This document shows positions 30,568 through 42,908 of a DNA stretch of 64,000 bases, one piece after another. The translations under genes and the position numbers were made by a program. Origin of the DNA: Triticum aestivum (Eukaryota; Streptophyta; Magnoliopsida; Poales; Poaceae); assembly GCF_018294505.1 (NCBI RefSeq), contig NC_057795.1:523533184-523597183 (forward strand), in the 5' to 3' direction. Position 1 is the first letter of the stretch. Each line of letters starts with the position of its first letter. The notes under the pieces were generated by a model. It made no database searches and was not told where the DNA came from. It worked only from the letters and a program-made list of their open reading frames with translations.

Positions 30568-32487
30568 ATGGCTAGCAACGATGAATGACAGGGTTCTGGT
30601 GACTGCGACAACGTCTACCTGGCGGCAGAAGAATTTTTGAAGGATGCAGACGATCAAGAGTTGATGTTGGTGGGTCCACCTGTCACATCGGAGATTGAGA
30701 CTGACATCGAGACCGGCGCTGAGACTGAGACCGGCGCTGAGAGTGAGACCAACATCGAGATCGACACTGAGATTGAGACTGGTGCCGAGACTAGAAGAGC
30801 CAGTATAGAACCGAAAGCAAAGAAGCAACGACTTCCTAACAAGCTCAGGACTACTAGATTAGTGGTCACGGAGGTGGACGACGGCAATTTTGAGCCAACC
30901 GTGCCCGAGGAAGCACGCGCGTGCTATGGCAATCAAATAGGCTACATCATACGGACAACCGCCACCATAAATGATGAGAAACTAAGGAAGATAGATAATA
31001 TGAGGCCCTCCCTCCTAAAGAAGCTGCACTAGATATTCTTGTTCCCGGGCCGGAATGAAAAGGATTATAAAGATCCAGATAAGGACCTGGCAATGAAGAA
31101 GATAAACAAACACGCCATGACCAAGTTTAGCGACGTGTTGGCCGCCAGGAAATCAAGGGTGAAATATCGGATCGTCATCAAAAAGGAACCCTACTCCGAG
31201 ATTGTAAAGGATAATCCGACAATCACATCAGAGCACTTTCAAATATTCAAGGCGGCTTGCGAGGCCGAAGCTGCCAAAAAAATCGAAGTACATGAAGGGG
31301 CTTCAACAAAGGAACATTGGGAGCCACCACCTCAGAAGCCGTGGTTATGGCGGGAAGAGGTCCATATGGGCCAAGGAGGACGCGGAAGCCGCGAGTCTGG
31401 GCATCCCAGACCCCTTGGCGGAGTTCACCGTCCCGCAGGAGCGTGACATCCTCAGGGCCCGGCATCGTTGGGACCCAGTGAAGAAGGTTTTCGAGACGGA
31501 CGGGGTCACGACGGAGTTCATGAGACTGCTGGTAATTTTAGTTTCTGATCAATTCGACTACACGTTAGTCATATTTGTAAACGGTCCTTGTGCCTTTTGA
31601 AGAGAGAGCAACACAGGATTGCGGCCGAAAGCGACTCGCCGTCTGAGGCGTTGGCGAGGCCCACGTGGGACACTCCATTCAACCGGGCGTTGAACATATT
31701 GAAAGGACTCCCGGTGGAGACTCAACCGTCATATGGACACGTGCCTGGTGTCAGAGACGGCGCCACGTGGAAGAAGTACTACCGTGAGACCACGGAGGAG
31801 AGAAAGGAAGACGGAGGTTAACTGAAGAAAACATCGAGAAGAAGGTTGAGATTGCGGTCGAGAAGAAATCATCTGAGACAGTCGCAACAGCGGTGGCTGC
31901 CGCAAAACAGGTGCTTGTAGATATGTCTACTACCTTGGTTCCGGCCATTTTCAATTGGAGCAGGCAAAATCCAAAAAAAAATGCAGCGGACTTTCCCCTT
32001 GCTGACTTCTTGGGGAGCAGCTCGACTAGCATTGCAACAACACCTGCAGCTGCACCTGCTCCTGCACCAGCTCCCGCACTGGCTCCTGCACCTGCTCCCG
32101 CATCGGCTCCAGCATCGGACGTGCTCGGCGGTGCTTTGTCTTTGGCTGAGCTCGACGCCCTCATGGTATCTGTCACACTAGCCCTCTTCAATAAATGTAT
32201 AATCTCCCGTTTTTGTTGCCTTCCGGATGTCTCACATCGCAGACTTCTCTTTGCAGGACGACGAAACCCCATGCACCTTATTGTACACCATTGGCGACCA
32301 GAAGGTGGACGTGGGAAAGGCAACGATAATGGAGCCAAAGGAACCATTGTTCCACAGCCGGCCCATCCCCCCGGATGTCTTCAAGGTTTCCGTGTCCAGT
32401 GTCAAACCAGGCCACGAGAATTTGGCTCCTCTAGTACTAGTGGGGGATGACGACGAGACCCCATGGTAGCTTGGTGATTGTTGCAAG
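30568..32487 (+). pseudogene. CACTA-encoded ORF (Ptta/En/Spm-type), decayed, three exons
   Basis: ATG 30568 (MASNDE) is followed by TGA at 30586-30588. The frame continues with an acidic Glu/Thr repeat (DIETGAETETGAESETNIEI), a basic patch, then ACYGNQIGYIIRTTA and LLKKLH, where TAG (31030-31032) interrupts. A frameshift in an A-run near 31275 moves the frame to EDAEAASLGIPDPLAEFTVP. Exon 1 ends at a donor after 31531. Exon 2 is 31603-32165 (frameshift near 31808) and includes an Ala-Pro linker at 32040-32110. Exon 3 starts at 32257 (LLYTIGDQKVDVGKATIMEP). This is the accessory ORF type of Triticeae CACTA elements annotated as plant En/Spm transposase-like. Introns are retained, so it is not a cDNA capture. 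Confidence 0.75.
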
Positions 32488-32488
32488 T

Positions 32489-34503
32489 TATGTTTGCATA
32501 TGTTTGCTTGTTTAATGATTCTATTTGAGGATAGGAGTATTAAATATGCAAAGTCATTTAGTATGCAATGTTGAGTAATAATTTTAGTGATTTCTACAGT
32601 AGAGAATGATAAGGTTTTGCATTGGTTTATACTAACTTATCTCACGAGTTCTTGTTGAGTTTTGTGTGGATGAAGTTTTTAAGATTTAGGGAAACTATGA
32701 TATAAAAGGAATTAAGGAGACACAAAGGCTCAAGCTTGGGGATGCCCGAGGCATCCCAAGATAATATTTCAAGAGGTCTCAAGCATCTAAGCTTGGGGAT
32801 GCCCCGGTAGGCATCCCACCTTTCTTCTTCAACAATTATCGGTTAGTATTGGTTGAGCCTAAGATTTTACTTCTTCACATGATGTGTGCTATTCTGGGAA
32901 TGCCATTTTATTTTGTTTTGATTGATGTTTTAATGAAATACTTAGATCTTAAGGTTTTTAAATAAGATAGAGTCCTCAAATAGTTGCCCGGGAGGCTAAG
33001 TACGTGGCATTCACATCCCGTCAACGAAGCTCTTTTCTATGGAATTAGTCTAGTGCTTCACTTATATCTTTTTGAGCATGGTGTGCTTTAGTATTTTTGA
33101 AGAAATTCTCTCTTGCTTTCACTTAAATTAATTTGAGAGAAAGAAATATTATGCTTATGATCTTCACTTATATTTGTTTGAGATTATCAAAAGCAACACA
33201 TGAAAATTAGTTCCAAAGTGATAGATATCCAAGAAGGATATAATAAAAAATTTCATGAAGATCATTGGACAAAATAAACTTGATTCTTAGTAATAGTTTT
33301 GAGATATGATGATGTGATATGTGAGTCATCTTGATGAGTAATTATGCTTTAGTAAGAATATTGGTGTTAAGGTTTGTGATTTCCTATGCAAGCACGAAAG
33401 TCAATACTTGTACAATGAAATTACATCCTACGTGTGGTGCATTATTCGGTGTTAATTATGCTCAATGCTCGCTTATGAGATTATTCGTTTCTTGGTTGGT
33501 CGCTTCTCAATCTTTTGCTAGCCTTCATTTTGCACTAAGTATGATTACTACTTGTGCATCCAAAATCCTTAAACCCAGTTTTGCCATATGAGTCTACTAT
33601 ACCTACCTATATGCGGTATTCTTTGCTGCTCTAAGCAAATTTGTATGTGCCATCTCTAATTTTCAAAATAAAGTTCTCTTTTGTGTGCTCGTACCGCTCG
33701 CGAGGCGGTGAGGGGTGGTCAATATTTTCCATGCTAGATGTGTTATTCTCACGATGAGTGTTTATTCACTTGTCATTGCACGAGAGTAAGGCAAAGGTAT
33801 TAGGGATGCCCAGTCCCGAAATGAAAAATGAATTTACTTTATGTTGTCAAATAATAAATTCCTTGGAAAGTGCTGGTATGTAGGGCACCCGTGGATAATG
33901 TTAGCCATGGAAAGTGAAAGTATGGTGGAAAAAGGAATACACTTTATTTTCGATTTGGGAACCGCCTATGATATATCTAGCATGGAAAGTGTTGGGAGCT
34001 CTAAGTCGTTTTTGTTGGTGGGAAAAGTATGCCTCTCAAAATGTTTTTATCTCTCAATTTTCGCTTTGAGCTCTGGCACCTCTTCAAATCCCTACTTCCC
34101 TCTGTGAAGGGACTTTCTTTTAATTTATGCATTTTTTATTTTTAACTTGAGTGTCCATCTTCTCTTATAAAGCACCAACTAGGAGGCACTATGATCGTAT
34201 TTGAGCATTGGGTGTAGCTAATATACGAGTGTGTTTCATGCATGGATCAATGATTGAGCATGATGGGCTAGGGATAGCTTATGTTAGCGTTGATATTTTA
34301 AAAGACAAGGTTGCTTGTTGATATGCTTGAGTATTTAGTTATCATGTCAAAACTAGAATATTGCTTCGAACAATATAAAAGTCCAAATGTCCATGCTATA
34401 AAGAAAAGAATATGAGATGACATGTTAGGCAGCATTCCACATCAAAAATTCTGTTTTTATCATTTACCTACTCGAGGACGAGCAGTAATAAGCTTGGCGA
34501 TGC
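32489..34503 (+). other. Non-coding 3' internal region of a Gypsy element
   Basis: No coding frame. It contains two palindromic modules, gcttggggatgcccgaggcatccc (near 32735) and ggggatgccccggtaggcatccc (near 32793), typical of the region ahead of the 3' LTR in Athila-like families. It ends in a polypurine-like taagcttggcgatgc at the LTR. The left part of the element (5' LTR, gag, pol) is absent. The CACTA ORF is joined at about 32488. Confidence 0.7.
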
Positions 34504-36080
34504 TGATACGTCTCCAACGTATCTATAATTTTTGATTGTTCCATGTTGTTATTTTATCATTCTTGGATGTTTTATAATCATTTTATAGTCATTTTATATC
34601 ATTTTTTTGGAATAACCTATTGACATAGTGCCAAGTGCCAGTGACAGTTTTTTTTGCATGTTTTTAACATCGCAGGGAATCAATATCAAATGGAGTCCAA
34701 ACACCGCAAAACTTTTTGTGGACTTTTTATGGACCAGAAGACCAAAAATGGGACATAGCAGCACCTAGGGGGGGGCTGCCCCAAGGGGTGCACAACCAAC
34801 CAGGGCGCGCCTGGGAGCCCAGGCGCGCCCAGGTGGGTTGTGCCCACCTCGGTGGCCTCCCGCACCCCCTCTTTACACTATAAATTCCCAAATACTCCGA
34901 AACCCTTTGGGGTTAACCTAAATACAAAGTTCCATCACCGCAAGGCTCAATAGCCACCGAAAACCAATCTAGACCCCGTTTCGGCACCCTGCCGGAGAGG
35001 GGAATCATCTCCGGTGGCCATCTTCATCATCCCGGCGGCCAACACGATGGGGAGGGAGTAGTCCACCCTCGGGGCTGAGGGTTTGTACTAGTAGCTATGT
35101 GTTTAATCTCTCTCTCTCTCTCTCTCGTGTTCTTGAGATGTCACGATCTTGATGTATCGCGGGCTTTGTTAATATAGTCGGATCATATGGTGTTTTCCAC
35201 TCTCTATTTTGTTGTGATCAATTGAGTTTTTCCCTTTGAGATTTCATTGTTATTGGATTGAATACTTTTATGGATTTGAGATCACTTGATATATGTCTTG
35301 CATATGAATACTTGTGGTCACAATGGGGTATCGTATTGATTCACTTGATATATGTTTTGGCACTCAACTCGCGGATTCCCGAGGTGACATTGGGGTAATC
35401 TACGCATAGGGGTTGACGCACGTTCTTGTCTTTGTTTCTCCGGTAGAAATCTTGGGGCACTCTTTGTGGTTCTTTGTGTTGGATTGAGTATTATGAATAT
35501 GAAATTATTTGGTGTTATTTTAGTACGAACTCTTGGATAGATCGATTGGAAAGAATAGCTTCGAGGTAGTTTCGCACCCTACACACGATTTCTTCTTATG
35601 TTCTCTGCTAGATAGGAACTTTGGAGTGATTCTTCATCGCACTTTGAGGGGTGGTTATATGAGCCAATTATATTAGCACTGTTGAGAGATTGCACTAGCG
35701 GAAGTACGGACCCTAGGTCTCATTTTCAAGCATATCAATACCGTTTTTGTGCCCGTTTACTATTTGCTACCTTGCAGTTTTTAATTATTCAAATTATAAA
35801 AATATATTTCTACCATCCATATTACACTTGTATCACCATCTGTTCGCCAAACTAGTGCACCTATACAAATTACCATTGTATTTGGTGTGTTGGGGACACA
35901 AGAGACTTTTTATTATTTGGTTGCAGGGTTGTTTGAGAGAGACCATCTTCATCCTACGCCACCCACAGATTGATAAGCCTTAGGTCATCCACTTGAGGGA
36001 AAATTGTTACTGTCCTACAAAACTCTGCGCTTGGAGGCCCAACACGTGTCTACAAGAATAAAGTTTCGTAGTAGACATCA
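34504..36080 (+). repeat. 3' LTR of a Gypsy element (copy 1)
   Basis: 1577 bp, begins TGATACGTCTCCAACGTATC and ends TTTCGTAGTAGACATCA. It contains a CT microsatellite near 35107-35126 and GC-rich palindromic cgcgcctgggagcccaggcgcgcc near 34805. Full-length counterpart begins at 62464. The element inserted into an LTR of the family at 8745-23526, whose sequence resumes at 36081. Confidence 0.88.
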
Positions 36081-36806
36081 GGAACCCGCTGCCACGGGAG
36101 GGTAGGGCAAAAGATGTCATGTAAGTTCTTTCCATAAGCATGTATGACTATTTATGGAATGCATGCCTACATTATATTGACGAACTGGATCTAGTGCCGT
36201 ATCGCCCTAGGTTATAACTGTCTCATGATGAATATCATCCAACAAGTCACCGATCCAATGCCTACGAATTTATGTTATGTTGTTCTTGCTAAGTTACTAC
36301 TGCTATCGTCACTATTGCACTTGCTACAAAAATACTGCTATTACTATTACTGTTGCCATTAATGCTGCAACTATTATCAAAACTATCATACATCTTTGCT
36401 ACCGATCACTTTGCTGCAGATAATTAATCTCCAGGTGTGGTTGAATTGACAATTCAGCTGCTAATACCTTCAAATATTCTTTGCCTCCCCTTGTGTCAAA
36501 TCTATAAATTTGGGTTGAATACTCTACCCCCGAAAACTTTTGCGATCCCCTAGACTTGTGGGTTATCAAGACCTTTTTTCTGGCACTGTTTCCGGGGAGC
36601 ATAGCTATATTTGTTGAGTCACTTGGGATTATTATCATATTATCACTATGAAGAATCTGAAGGATGCTAAGACTAATATATTTACCTCAAAGACGAGGGG
36701 AGGTAAGGAACTCCCATCCAGTTCTGCTTTAGATGCACCTTCTGTTATAAGTAAACTTGCAACACCACCACATGCTATCAATTCTAATATCTCACAAGTT
36801 ATTGAT
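36081..36806 (+). mobile_element. Fragment of the first Gypsy family: LTR end, primer site, gag start
   Basis: Plus-strand homologue of the element at 8745-23526. The LTR 3' part ends CTTGTGGGTTATCA at 36568. A mutated tRNA-Asp primer site lies at 36581-36598 (TGGCACTGTTTCCGGGGA, three changes from the intact one). A gag start follows at 36648 (MKNLKDAKT). It is truncated on the left by the Gypsy 3' LTR and on the right by the LTR beginning at 36807. Confidence 0.8.
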
Positions 36807-37059
36807 TGATACGTCCATTTTGCATCATGCTTCTATATCAATATTTATTGTATTATGGGCTGTTATTACACATTATATCTCAATACTTATGGCTATTCTC
36901 TCTTATTTTACAAGGTTTACCTTGAAGAGGGGGAATGCCGGCAGTTGGAATTCTGGCTGGAAGAGAAGCAAACATTGGAAACCTATTTTGCACTGCTCCA
37001 AAAATCCTGAAACTCCACAAAACCTGTTTTTGGAATTAATAAGAATCATTGAGCGGAAG
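36807..37059 (+). repeat. 5' LTR of the third Athila-like element, left part
   Basis: Begins TGATACGTCCATTTTGCATC and is interrupted at 37059 by the Gypsy element 37060-55731. It continues at 55737. Combined length is about 1525 bp. Confidence 0.88.
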
Positions 37060-38003
37060 TGTCTGCGTTCTGGGAACGGGGGTCCCCAGACTTGCCTGCC
37101 TGCGGCCTGCGGCGTGGCTCAGGCGAAGGCCCAGTGCAGCCCAGCTTCATCAGCTCAAGCTCGAGACCCTCGCGACTGGCCAAGCCTAGCGGGGCGGATG
37201 ACAGGAAGCTTCCTCAGGAGCAGCCTCATCAGGCAGGCTCGCGAGGAGGCGGAGAGATCAAGGCAAGGCACCTCGCGGGGATCCCGTGATGCAAGCCATG
37301 ACGATCGAGACCAGGCGGGCGCCAGGCAGGCGCCGGCCTGCGCAGTGGCCTTATTTCCCCTTCAGTGCAAAGGGGGCAAGCACATGCCAAGGCATCAAGC
37401 AAAGGTTACCATTTCGGTACAACAAGACCAAGACCAGCAGAGCGGCAGGATGGAGGTCATCGTGGAGCCCAGGACAGCGTCATCGTCAGAGCCTTTGGCA
37501 GCCGTAGACCAACTTTAGTCAGGATAAGTGTACTAGATGTTCCCCTTCAAAATGGCCAATTGTTGGCACCCTTCCCGCTCATTATTTGGGAAGAGGCCCA
37601 GGGCCTCCCTCTATAAATAGGACTAGCCACCACAGTAGAGGGGGGGGGGGGAGATTGGATCCAGATTGCGCATAGACTAGAGAGAGAGAGAGAGAGAGAG
37701 AGAAGCGATTGAACTCACCCAAGCAGTTCATCGCACCAGCTCAAGAACAGCCCCTCGCGAGGCTGTTCTCCCTTTGTATTGTTCATCATCAGCCCCTGAG
37801 GCAATCCACCACACTGCACACTGGAGTAGGGTATTACACCACAATGGTGGCCTAAACTAGTATAAACCTCGTGTCCCTCGTGTGTTCTTATTTCTAGCCT
37901 AGATTCCTTGCGAGGCTTCGAGACACGAGTTGGTAGGGGAAAGATCTTCGTGCGCACCCCAGAGTTCGAACCTCAAGGGTCTGCCGAAACCCCAAATCCG
38001 ACA
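37060..38003 (+). repeat. 5' LTR of the outer Gypsy element
   Basis: 944 bp, TGTCTGCGTTCTGGGAACG to CCAAATCCGACA. It contains a TATA-like ctctataaatagg near 37610 and a GA microsatellite at 37680-37702 whose length differs from the partner LTR. Confidence 0.95.
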
Positions 38004-38081
38004 TTTGGCGCACCAGGTAGGGGTGCACCGAAGTTCTCCCTTCCGACGACCCGCTCTCCATCGACATCGCGTTTCGCCCTC

Positions 38082-41000
38082 ATGGCGGACAATGCGCCGC
38101 CCACTCTGGCAGTCGATGCTGGCACTGGGGCCAGGGGGCTCCGAGCCTTGGCCCCCTCCTTGCGACAGGTGCAGTGGCCGCACAAGTTCAAGCCAGAGAT
38201 GCCGCCGCGCTACAATGGCGCGACGGATCCGCTGGTTTTTCTGCTGGCGTATGAGGAGGCCGTCCTCAAGGCCGGGGGTGATGACAGGGTGATGGCCAAT
38301 TGGTTTCCCATGGCCCTCACCGGCGTTCTGCGCATGTGGCTGTTCCACCTACCGACAGCTTCTGTGACCTCCTGGGGGGAGCTACGCGACCTCTTCCTCG
38401 CCCATTATGCCGCGTTAGTGCCCCCGATCGTCGCAGCTCTCCTGGGCGGCTCACAGGCACCAACTTTGAGCCGCCACGTCAAGCCGTTCACCTGCCAGAT
38501 CGGCACCGCCTCCAAGCGCCGAGAAGCCCCCCCGAGCTGGGTGGCGCCCGAGGCCGATCTGACCTTCAACTCATACGATCACCCCTCCAACCCCGCCGGT
38601 TCGGGTGCGCTCCCGATGCTGTGCACCCCCACCATCTGCCAAGTGGCCATCACCAGGACCCTCATCGACGGTGGTGCCGGCCTCAATGTGCTCTCGGTGG
38701 AGGCCTTCAGCCTCCTCCACGTTCCACTAGAGCGACTTCAGCCCAGCAGGCCTTTCTCGGGTGTCGGGGTTGGTTCCACCGCCTCCTTGGGACAGATCCG
38801 CCTCCCGGTGACCTTCGACACCTACGACAACTTCCGCACAGAGCTGATCGACTTCAACATCGCCCCCATCGGCCTCTCCTACAATGCCATCCTCGGCTAC
38901 CCGGCCTTGGCCCAGTTCATGGCAGCAACTCACCCGGCGTACAACCTCATGAAGATGCCCGAGAGCAGCAGCGTCCTTACCATGTCAGGAGACACAAGGG
39001 ATGCACTGCAGGCGCTCAAGCTTGCTTTCAAGATGGCCGTGGTGGCGCAGCCGCCAGCACTGACGCCCTCGAGCCCAAGGGGGCTGCACCCGCTAAGAAG
39101 AAGCAGCTATTCACACAAGACAAGGCGGAAACCAAGCAGGTACCGGTCGACGAGGACGGATCCACTGACGCCACCTTCACCATAGGTGCCAACCTCGAAC
39201 CCGAGCAGGAGGAGGCCTTGGTGAAGTTCCTGCGCGCGAACAAGAAGGTGTTCGCATGGGAACCTGATCAGCTAGGAGGGGTCCCGAGGGGTGTGATTGA
39301 GCATCACCTCAACGTGTGCCCCAACGTGCGCCCCGTGAAGCAGAAGGCGAGGCGGCAGTCCACTGAGAAACAAGCTTTCGTCGTCCAAGAGACCCGCAAG
39401 CTAGAGGCAGCAGGGGTTACTCGTGAGGTCCGCTACCTAGATTGGTTGGCTAACCCGGTCGTCGTGCCGAAAAAGGGAGGAAAGGAACGCATGTGTGTCA
39501 ACTTCACCAACCTCAACAAAGCCTGCCCGCAGGATCCATTTCTGCTCCCCCACATCGACCAGATCATCGACTCCACCGTTGAGTGTGACCTACTGTGCTT
39601 CCTGGATGCCTTCTCGGGCTATCACCAGATCAAGATGGCGGTAGAAGACGTGGAAAAACGGCTTTCCTGACCCCGTGTGGAGTGTACTGTTATACATGCA
39701 TGCCATTTGGGTTGCGCAACGCAGGCGTGACCTTTCAGTGGCTGATGCACATTGCCTTGGGCCGGCAGCTCGGGAGTAACGCTGAAGCTTACATCGATGA
39801 CATTGTGGTGAAGTCTCGAGAGGCAAAAACCCTGATACAGGATTTGGAAGAAACCCTTGCGAGCCTCAATGAAGTGGACCTGCGGCTCAACCTGGATAAG
39901 TGCGTGTTTGGAGTCCCCTCGGGCAAGCTCCTGGGTTTCCTCGTGTCCCACAGGGGCATCGAGGCCAACCCGGAGAAGGTCAAAGCAGTCGAAGACATGA
40001 GCCCGCCGAAGACCCTCAGAGAAATGCAGAAGCTCACCGGGTGTGTAACCGCGCTAGGACGCTTCATCTCCAAGCTGGGGGAACGAGCATTGCCCTTCTT
40101 CAAGCTGATGAAGAAGAAGGGCCCCTTCGAATGGACTGAAGAGGCCGACAAGGCATTCCAAGATCTCAAGAGGTACCTTACCAGCCCTCCGGTGATGGTA
40201 GCTCCGCGTCCTCGGGAGCTCCTGGTGCTCTACCTCGCGACCACCCCTACTCCGCTAGCGCAGCCCTAGTGGCAGTTAGAGAGGAGCGTCGGACCAAGGC
40301 CGCATCAACCGTCCAGGCCGAAGCAAAGCGAAGCCAAGAAAGCCTCACGAAGACCGTGAACGCAGCCGAAAAGGATCAGCTGCAGCAGGGGAGCACACCC
40401 GGAGCAGAAGAGTCCTCTCCAAGTGACCAAGCACTGGGGGCTCCATCGTCTCAGGAGGCGCCTCAACCTCCGGAGGATGCAAGCTGTGCCAGCACCCTCA
40501 ACCTCATCGAGCACCCCATGTACTTTCGTCAGCACGGTGCTACGGGACACAAGGGCGCGGTACCCCATGCCTCAAAAACTCCTCCTCGCGCTATTGGTAG
40601 CCTCATGCAAGCTGCGACACTACTTCCAAGGCCATCCCATCAAGGTCGTCTCAACATACCCCTTGGAAAGGGTACTCAAGAGCCCCAACTCAGCTGGAAG
40701 AGTCGCTGAATGGAACATCGAACTACAAGCATTTCAGCTAGAATTCAGCACGACCAGAGTCATCAAGGGAGCCGCACTTACAGATTTCGTGGCAGAATGG
40801 GCAGAGGCACCGGGCCTCGAGGCAGGCGAGGACCGATCACTTTCCCCGGGAAGCGAGGCACCAGACGGCTGGGTCATGTACTTCGACGGGGCATTCTCCC
40901 GACATGGCGTAGGGGCTGGCGCAGTGCTCGTATCTCCTACTCAGGACAAGCTCTACTACGCCGTACAACTCTGTTTCCAGCATGGAGAAAAGGTCTCCAA

Positions 41001-42674
41001 CAACATAGCAGAGTACGAAGGCCTGATAGCAGGCTTGAAAGCCGCAGTCGCCTTGGGGGTAAAGCGCCTCATCATCAAGGGCGATTCGCAACTCCTCGTC
41101 AACTTCTCCAACAAAATATACGAGCCGAAGGACGAGCACATGGAAGCCTACCTCGCGGAGGTTCGCAGGATGGAGAAACAGTTCTGGGGGCTGGAGTTGC
41201 AGCATGTGCCTCGTGGAACCAATCAAGAGGCTGATGACATCACCAAGAGGGCATCCAGGCGGCTGCCTCAGGAGCCTGGCGTCTTGGAGGAGCAACTCTT
41301 CAAACCCTCGGCGACACCATCACTATCGAGCACGGCGCAGCCTAGGGAGGAGCTCCCTCAGCCGCCTGCCTCGGGAGCCCCGGCCTGCGGCCCGGCCTCA
41401 GGGGCACGCCTGCTCCTGGCATTGGAGCCTCAGGAAGGATGTTGGATCGCAGAGCTCAAGAACTACTTGACGCAAGGGACCCTGCCGGAGAAGGAGGAGG
41501 ATGCGGAGCGTGTGGCGCACCAGGCCACGGCGTACTGCATCAAGGATGGAGAGCTCTACCGGAGGCGACCAAATGACGTGTCCCCATGTTGCATTTCTAG
41601 AGAGCAAGGGAAGGAGCTGTTGGCAGACATACACGGTGGAGATTGTGGGCACCACTCATCATCACGAACCCTGTTGGCAAGGCGTTCCGCAGCGGATTCT
41701 ACTGGCCCACAGCACTCAATGACGCCATTGAGCTGGTGAAGGCTTGTGAGGCTTGCCAATTCCATGCCAAGCAGATCCATCAGCCGGCGGGGGGTCTGCA
41801 GACTATACCCCTCTCATGGCCGTTCGTAGTTTGGGGGCTGGACATTCTGGGCCCGTTCCCTCAGGCGCCAGGGGGCTACCGCTACCTCTACATCGCCGTG
41901 GACAAGTTCACCAAGTGGGCTGAGGTGGAAGCTGTCCGCACCATCCCAGCGGGCTCCGCAGTCAAGTTTATCAAGGGCCTCATGAGCCGATTTGGGGTGC
42001 CTAACCGCATCATCACCGACAACGGTTCACAATTCACTAGTAATCTCTTCAAAATGTACTATGCTAACCTTGGAACGCAGATATGCTACGCTACGGTAGC
42101 ACACCCCCGGAGCAACGGCCAGGACGAGCGAGCCAACGCGGAGGTCCTGAGGGGCCTCAAAACCAGGACCTTCAAGAAGAGGCTGGATGCATGCGGGAGG
42201 GGCTGGTACGACGAGCTCCAGTCTGTGCTATGGTCTATCGGCACGACCGCGGCCAAGACGACTGGCAAGACCCCGTTCTTCCTCGTCTACGGAGCTGAGG
42301 CCGTCCTCCCTCACGAGGTCAGGCATCGTTCCGCATGGGTCCTGGCGTTCGACGAGACGCAGCAGGACGCCATGCGGGGGACGGATCTCGTGCTAGGGGA
42401 GGAACACCGTCGAGAGGCCGCGCTGCGAGTGGCAAGGTATCAACAGGCGCTACGACGATACCATTGCTGCAACATCCGCCCCAGAACTCTTGAGGTAGGG
42501 GACCTCGTGCTCAGACGGGTCCTCTCCAGGGAGGGGTTGCACAAGCTCTCTCCCATGTGGGAGAGCCCATTCAAGGTTGTTCATGTTTCTAGGCCCGGCT
42601 CTGCGTGCTTAGAGACCCAGGAGGGGGTACCCATCCAGAACGCATGGAACATTCAACATCTCCAAAGGTTCTAA
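38082..42674 (+). pseudogene. Gag-pol of the outer Gypsy element, frameshifted
   Basis: ATG 38082 opens a gag core (RYNGATDPLVFLLAYEEAVL; FHLPTASVTSWGELRDLFLA). It passes after about 38440 almost directly to protease (LIDGGAGLNVLS, Asp codon 38667), so most of the gag C-terminus and zinc knuckle is deleted. A frameshift near 39060 leads to RT (WLANPVVVPKKGG; CFLDAFSGYHQIKM), another near 39655 to the catalytic YIDD (39790-39801), then a stop at 40267-40269. RNase H carries VMYFDGAF, NIAEYEGL and IKGDSQLL. After another shift near 41671, integrase shows WGLDILGPF, IITDNGSQF and SNGQDERAN (D, D, E present) and ends at 42674. Pol order PR-RT-RH-IN is that of Ty3/Gypsy. At least three frameshifts make it inactive. 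Confidence 0.85.
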
Positions 42675-42700
42675 CCCTGAGCGAGGCCCAGTGCCTATGG

Positions 42701-42908
42701 AAAAGGCCCGGTGCCTGTGAAGAAGGCCAATGCCTGTGAAGCTGCCGCATTTTGGAAAAGGCACGGTGCCTGTGAAGAAGGCCAATGCCTGTGAAGCTGC
42801 CGCATTTTGGAAAAGGCTCGGTGCCTGTGAAGAAGGCCAATGCTTGTGAAGCTGCCACATTTTGGAAAAGGCCCGGTGCGTGTGAAGAAGGCCAATGCCT
42901 GTGAAGCT
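42701..42908. repeat. 55-bp tandem repeat, four copies
   Basis: Copies start at 42701, 42756, 42811 and 42866, each reading aaaaggc(c/a/t)cggtgcctgt, then gaagaaggccaatgc and gctgccgcattttgg. It lies 27 bp after the integrase stop. Since 55 is not a multiple of three, the long minus-strand ORFs over it are fortuitous. Confidence 0.95.

Larger units (their letters stand above)
24798..32488 (+). mobile_element. CACTA (En/Spm-like) element, right end missing
   Basis: Terminus CACTACTAGGGAAAA at 24798, preceded by tat. About 600 bp of subterminal repeats follow on both strands (agcagtagcgc and gcgctactgct, for example 24832, 24868, 24911, 25190 and 25304), then a proline-rich leader, a 76-bp tandem array, a hairpin and, beyond the nested hAT element, the ORF from 30568. 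No matching ...TAGTG end is present. The coding region passes directly into Gypsy 3' sequence near 32488. Typical Triticeae CACTA elements have a second transposase gene, absent here. Confidence 0.88.

Noticed and set aside
31751..32347. 198-aa minus-strand ORF with Gly/Ala runs
   Set aside because: Antisense of the Ala-Pro linker of the CACTA ORF.
32735..32820. Palindromic gatgcccgaggcatc modules as a possible miRNA precursor
   Set aside because: Short stems near the 3' LTR of a repeat family, also present in the second copy; no extended hairpin of miRNA type.
34440..36080. Full-length Gypsy element between 32489 and 36080
   Set aside because: Only a 3' region and one LTR are present; no 5' LTR, primer site or gag/pol of that family is in the window.
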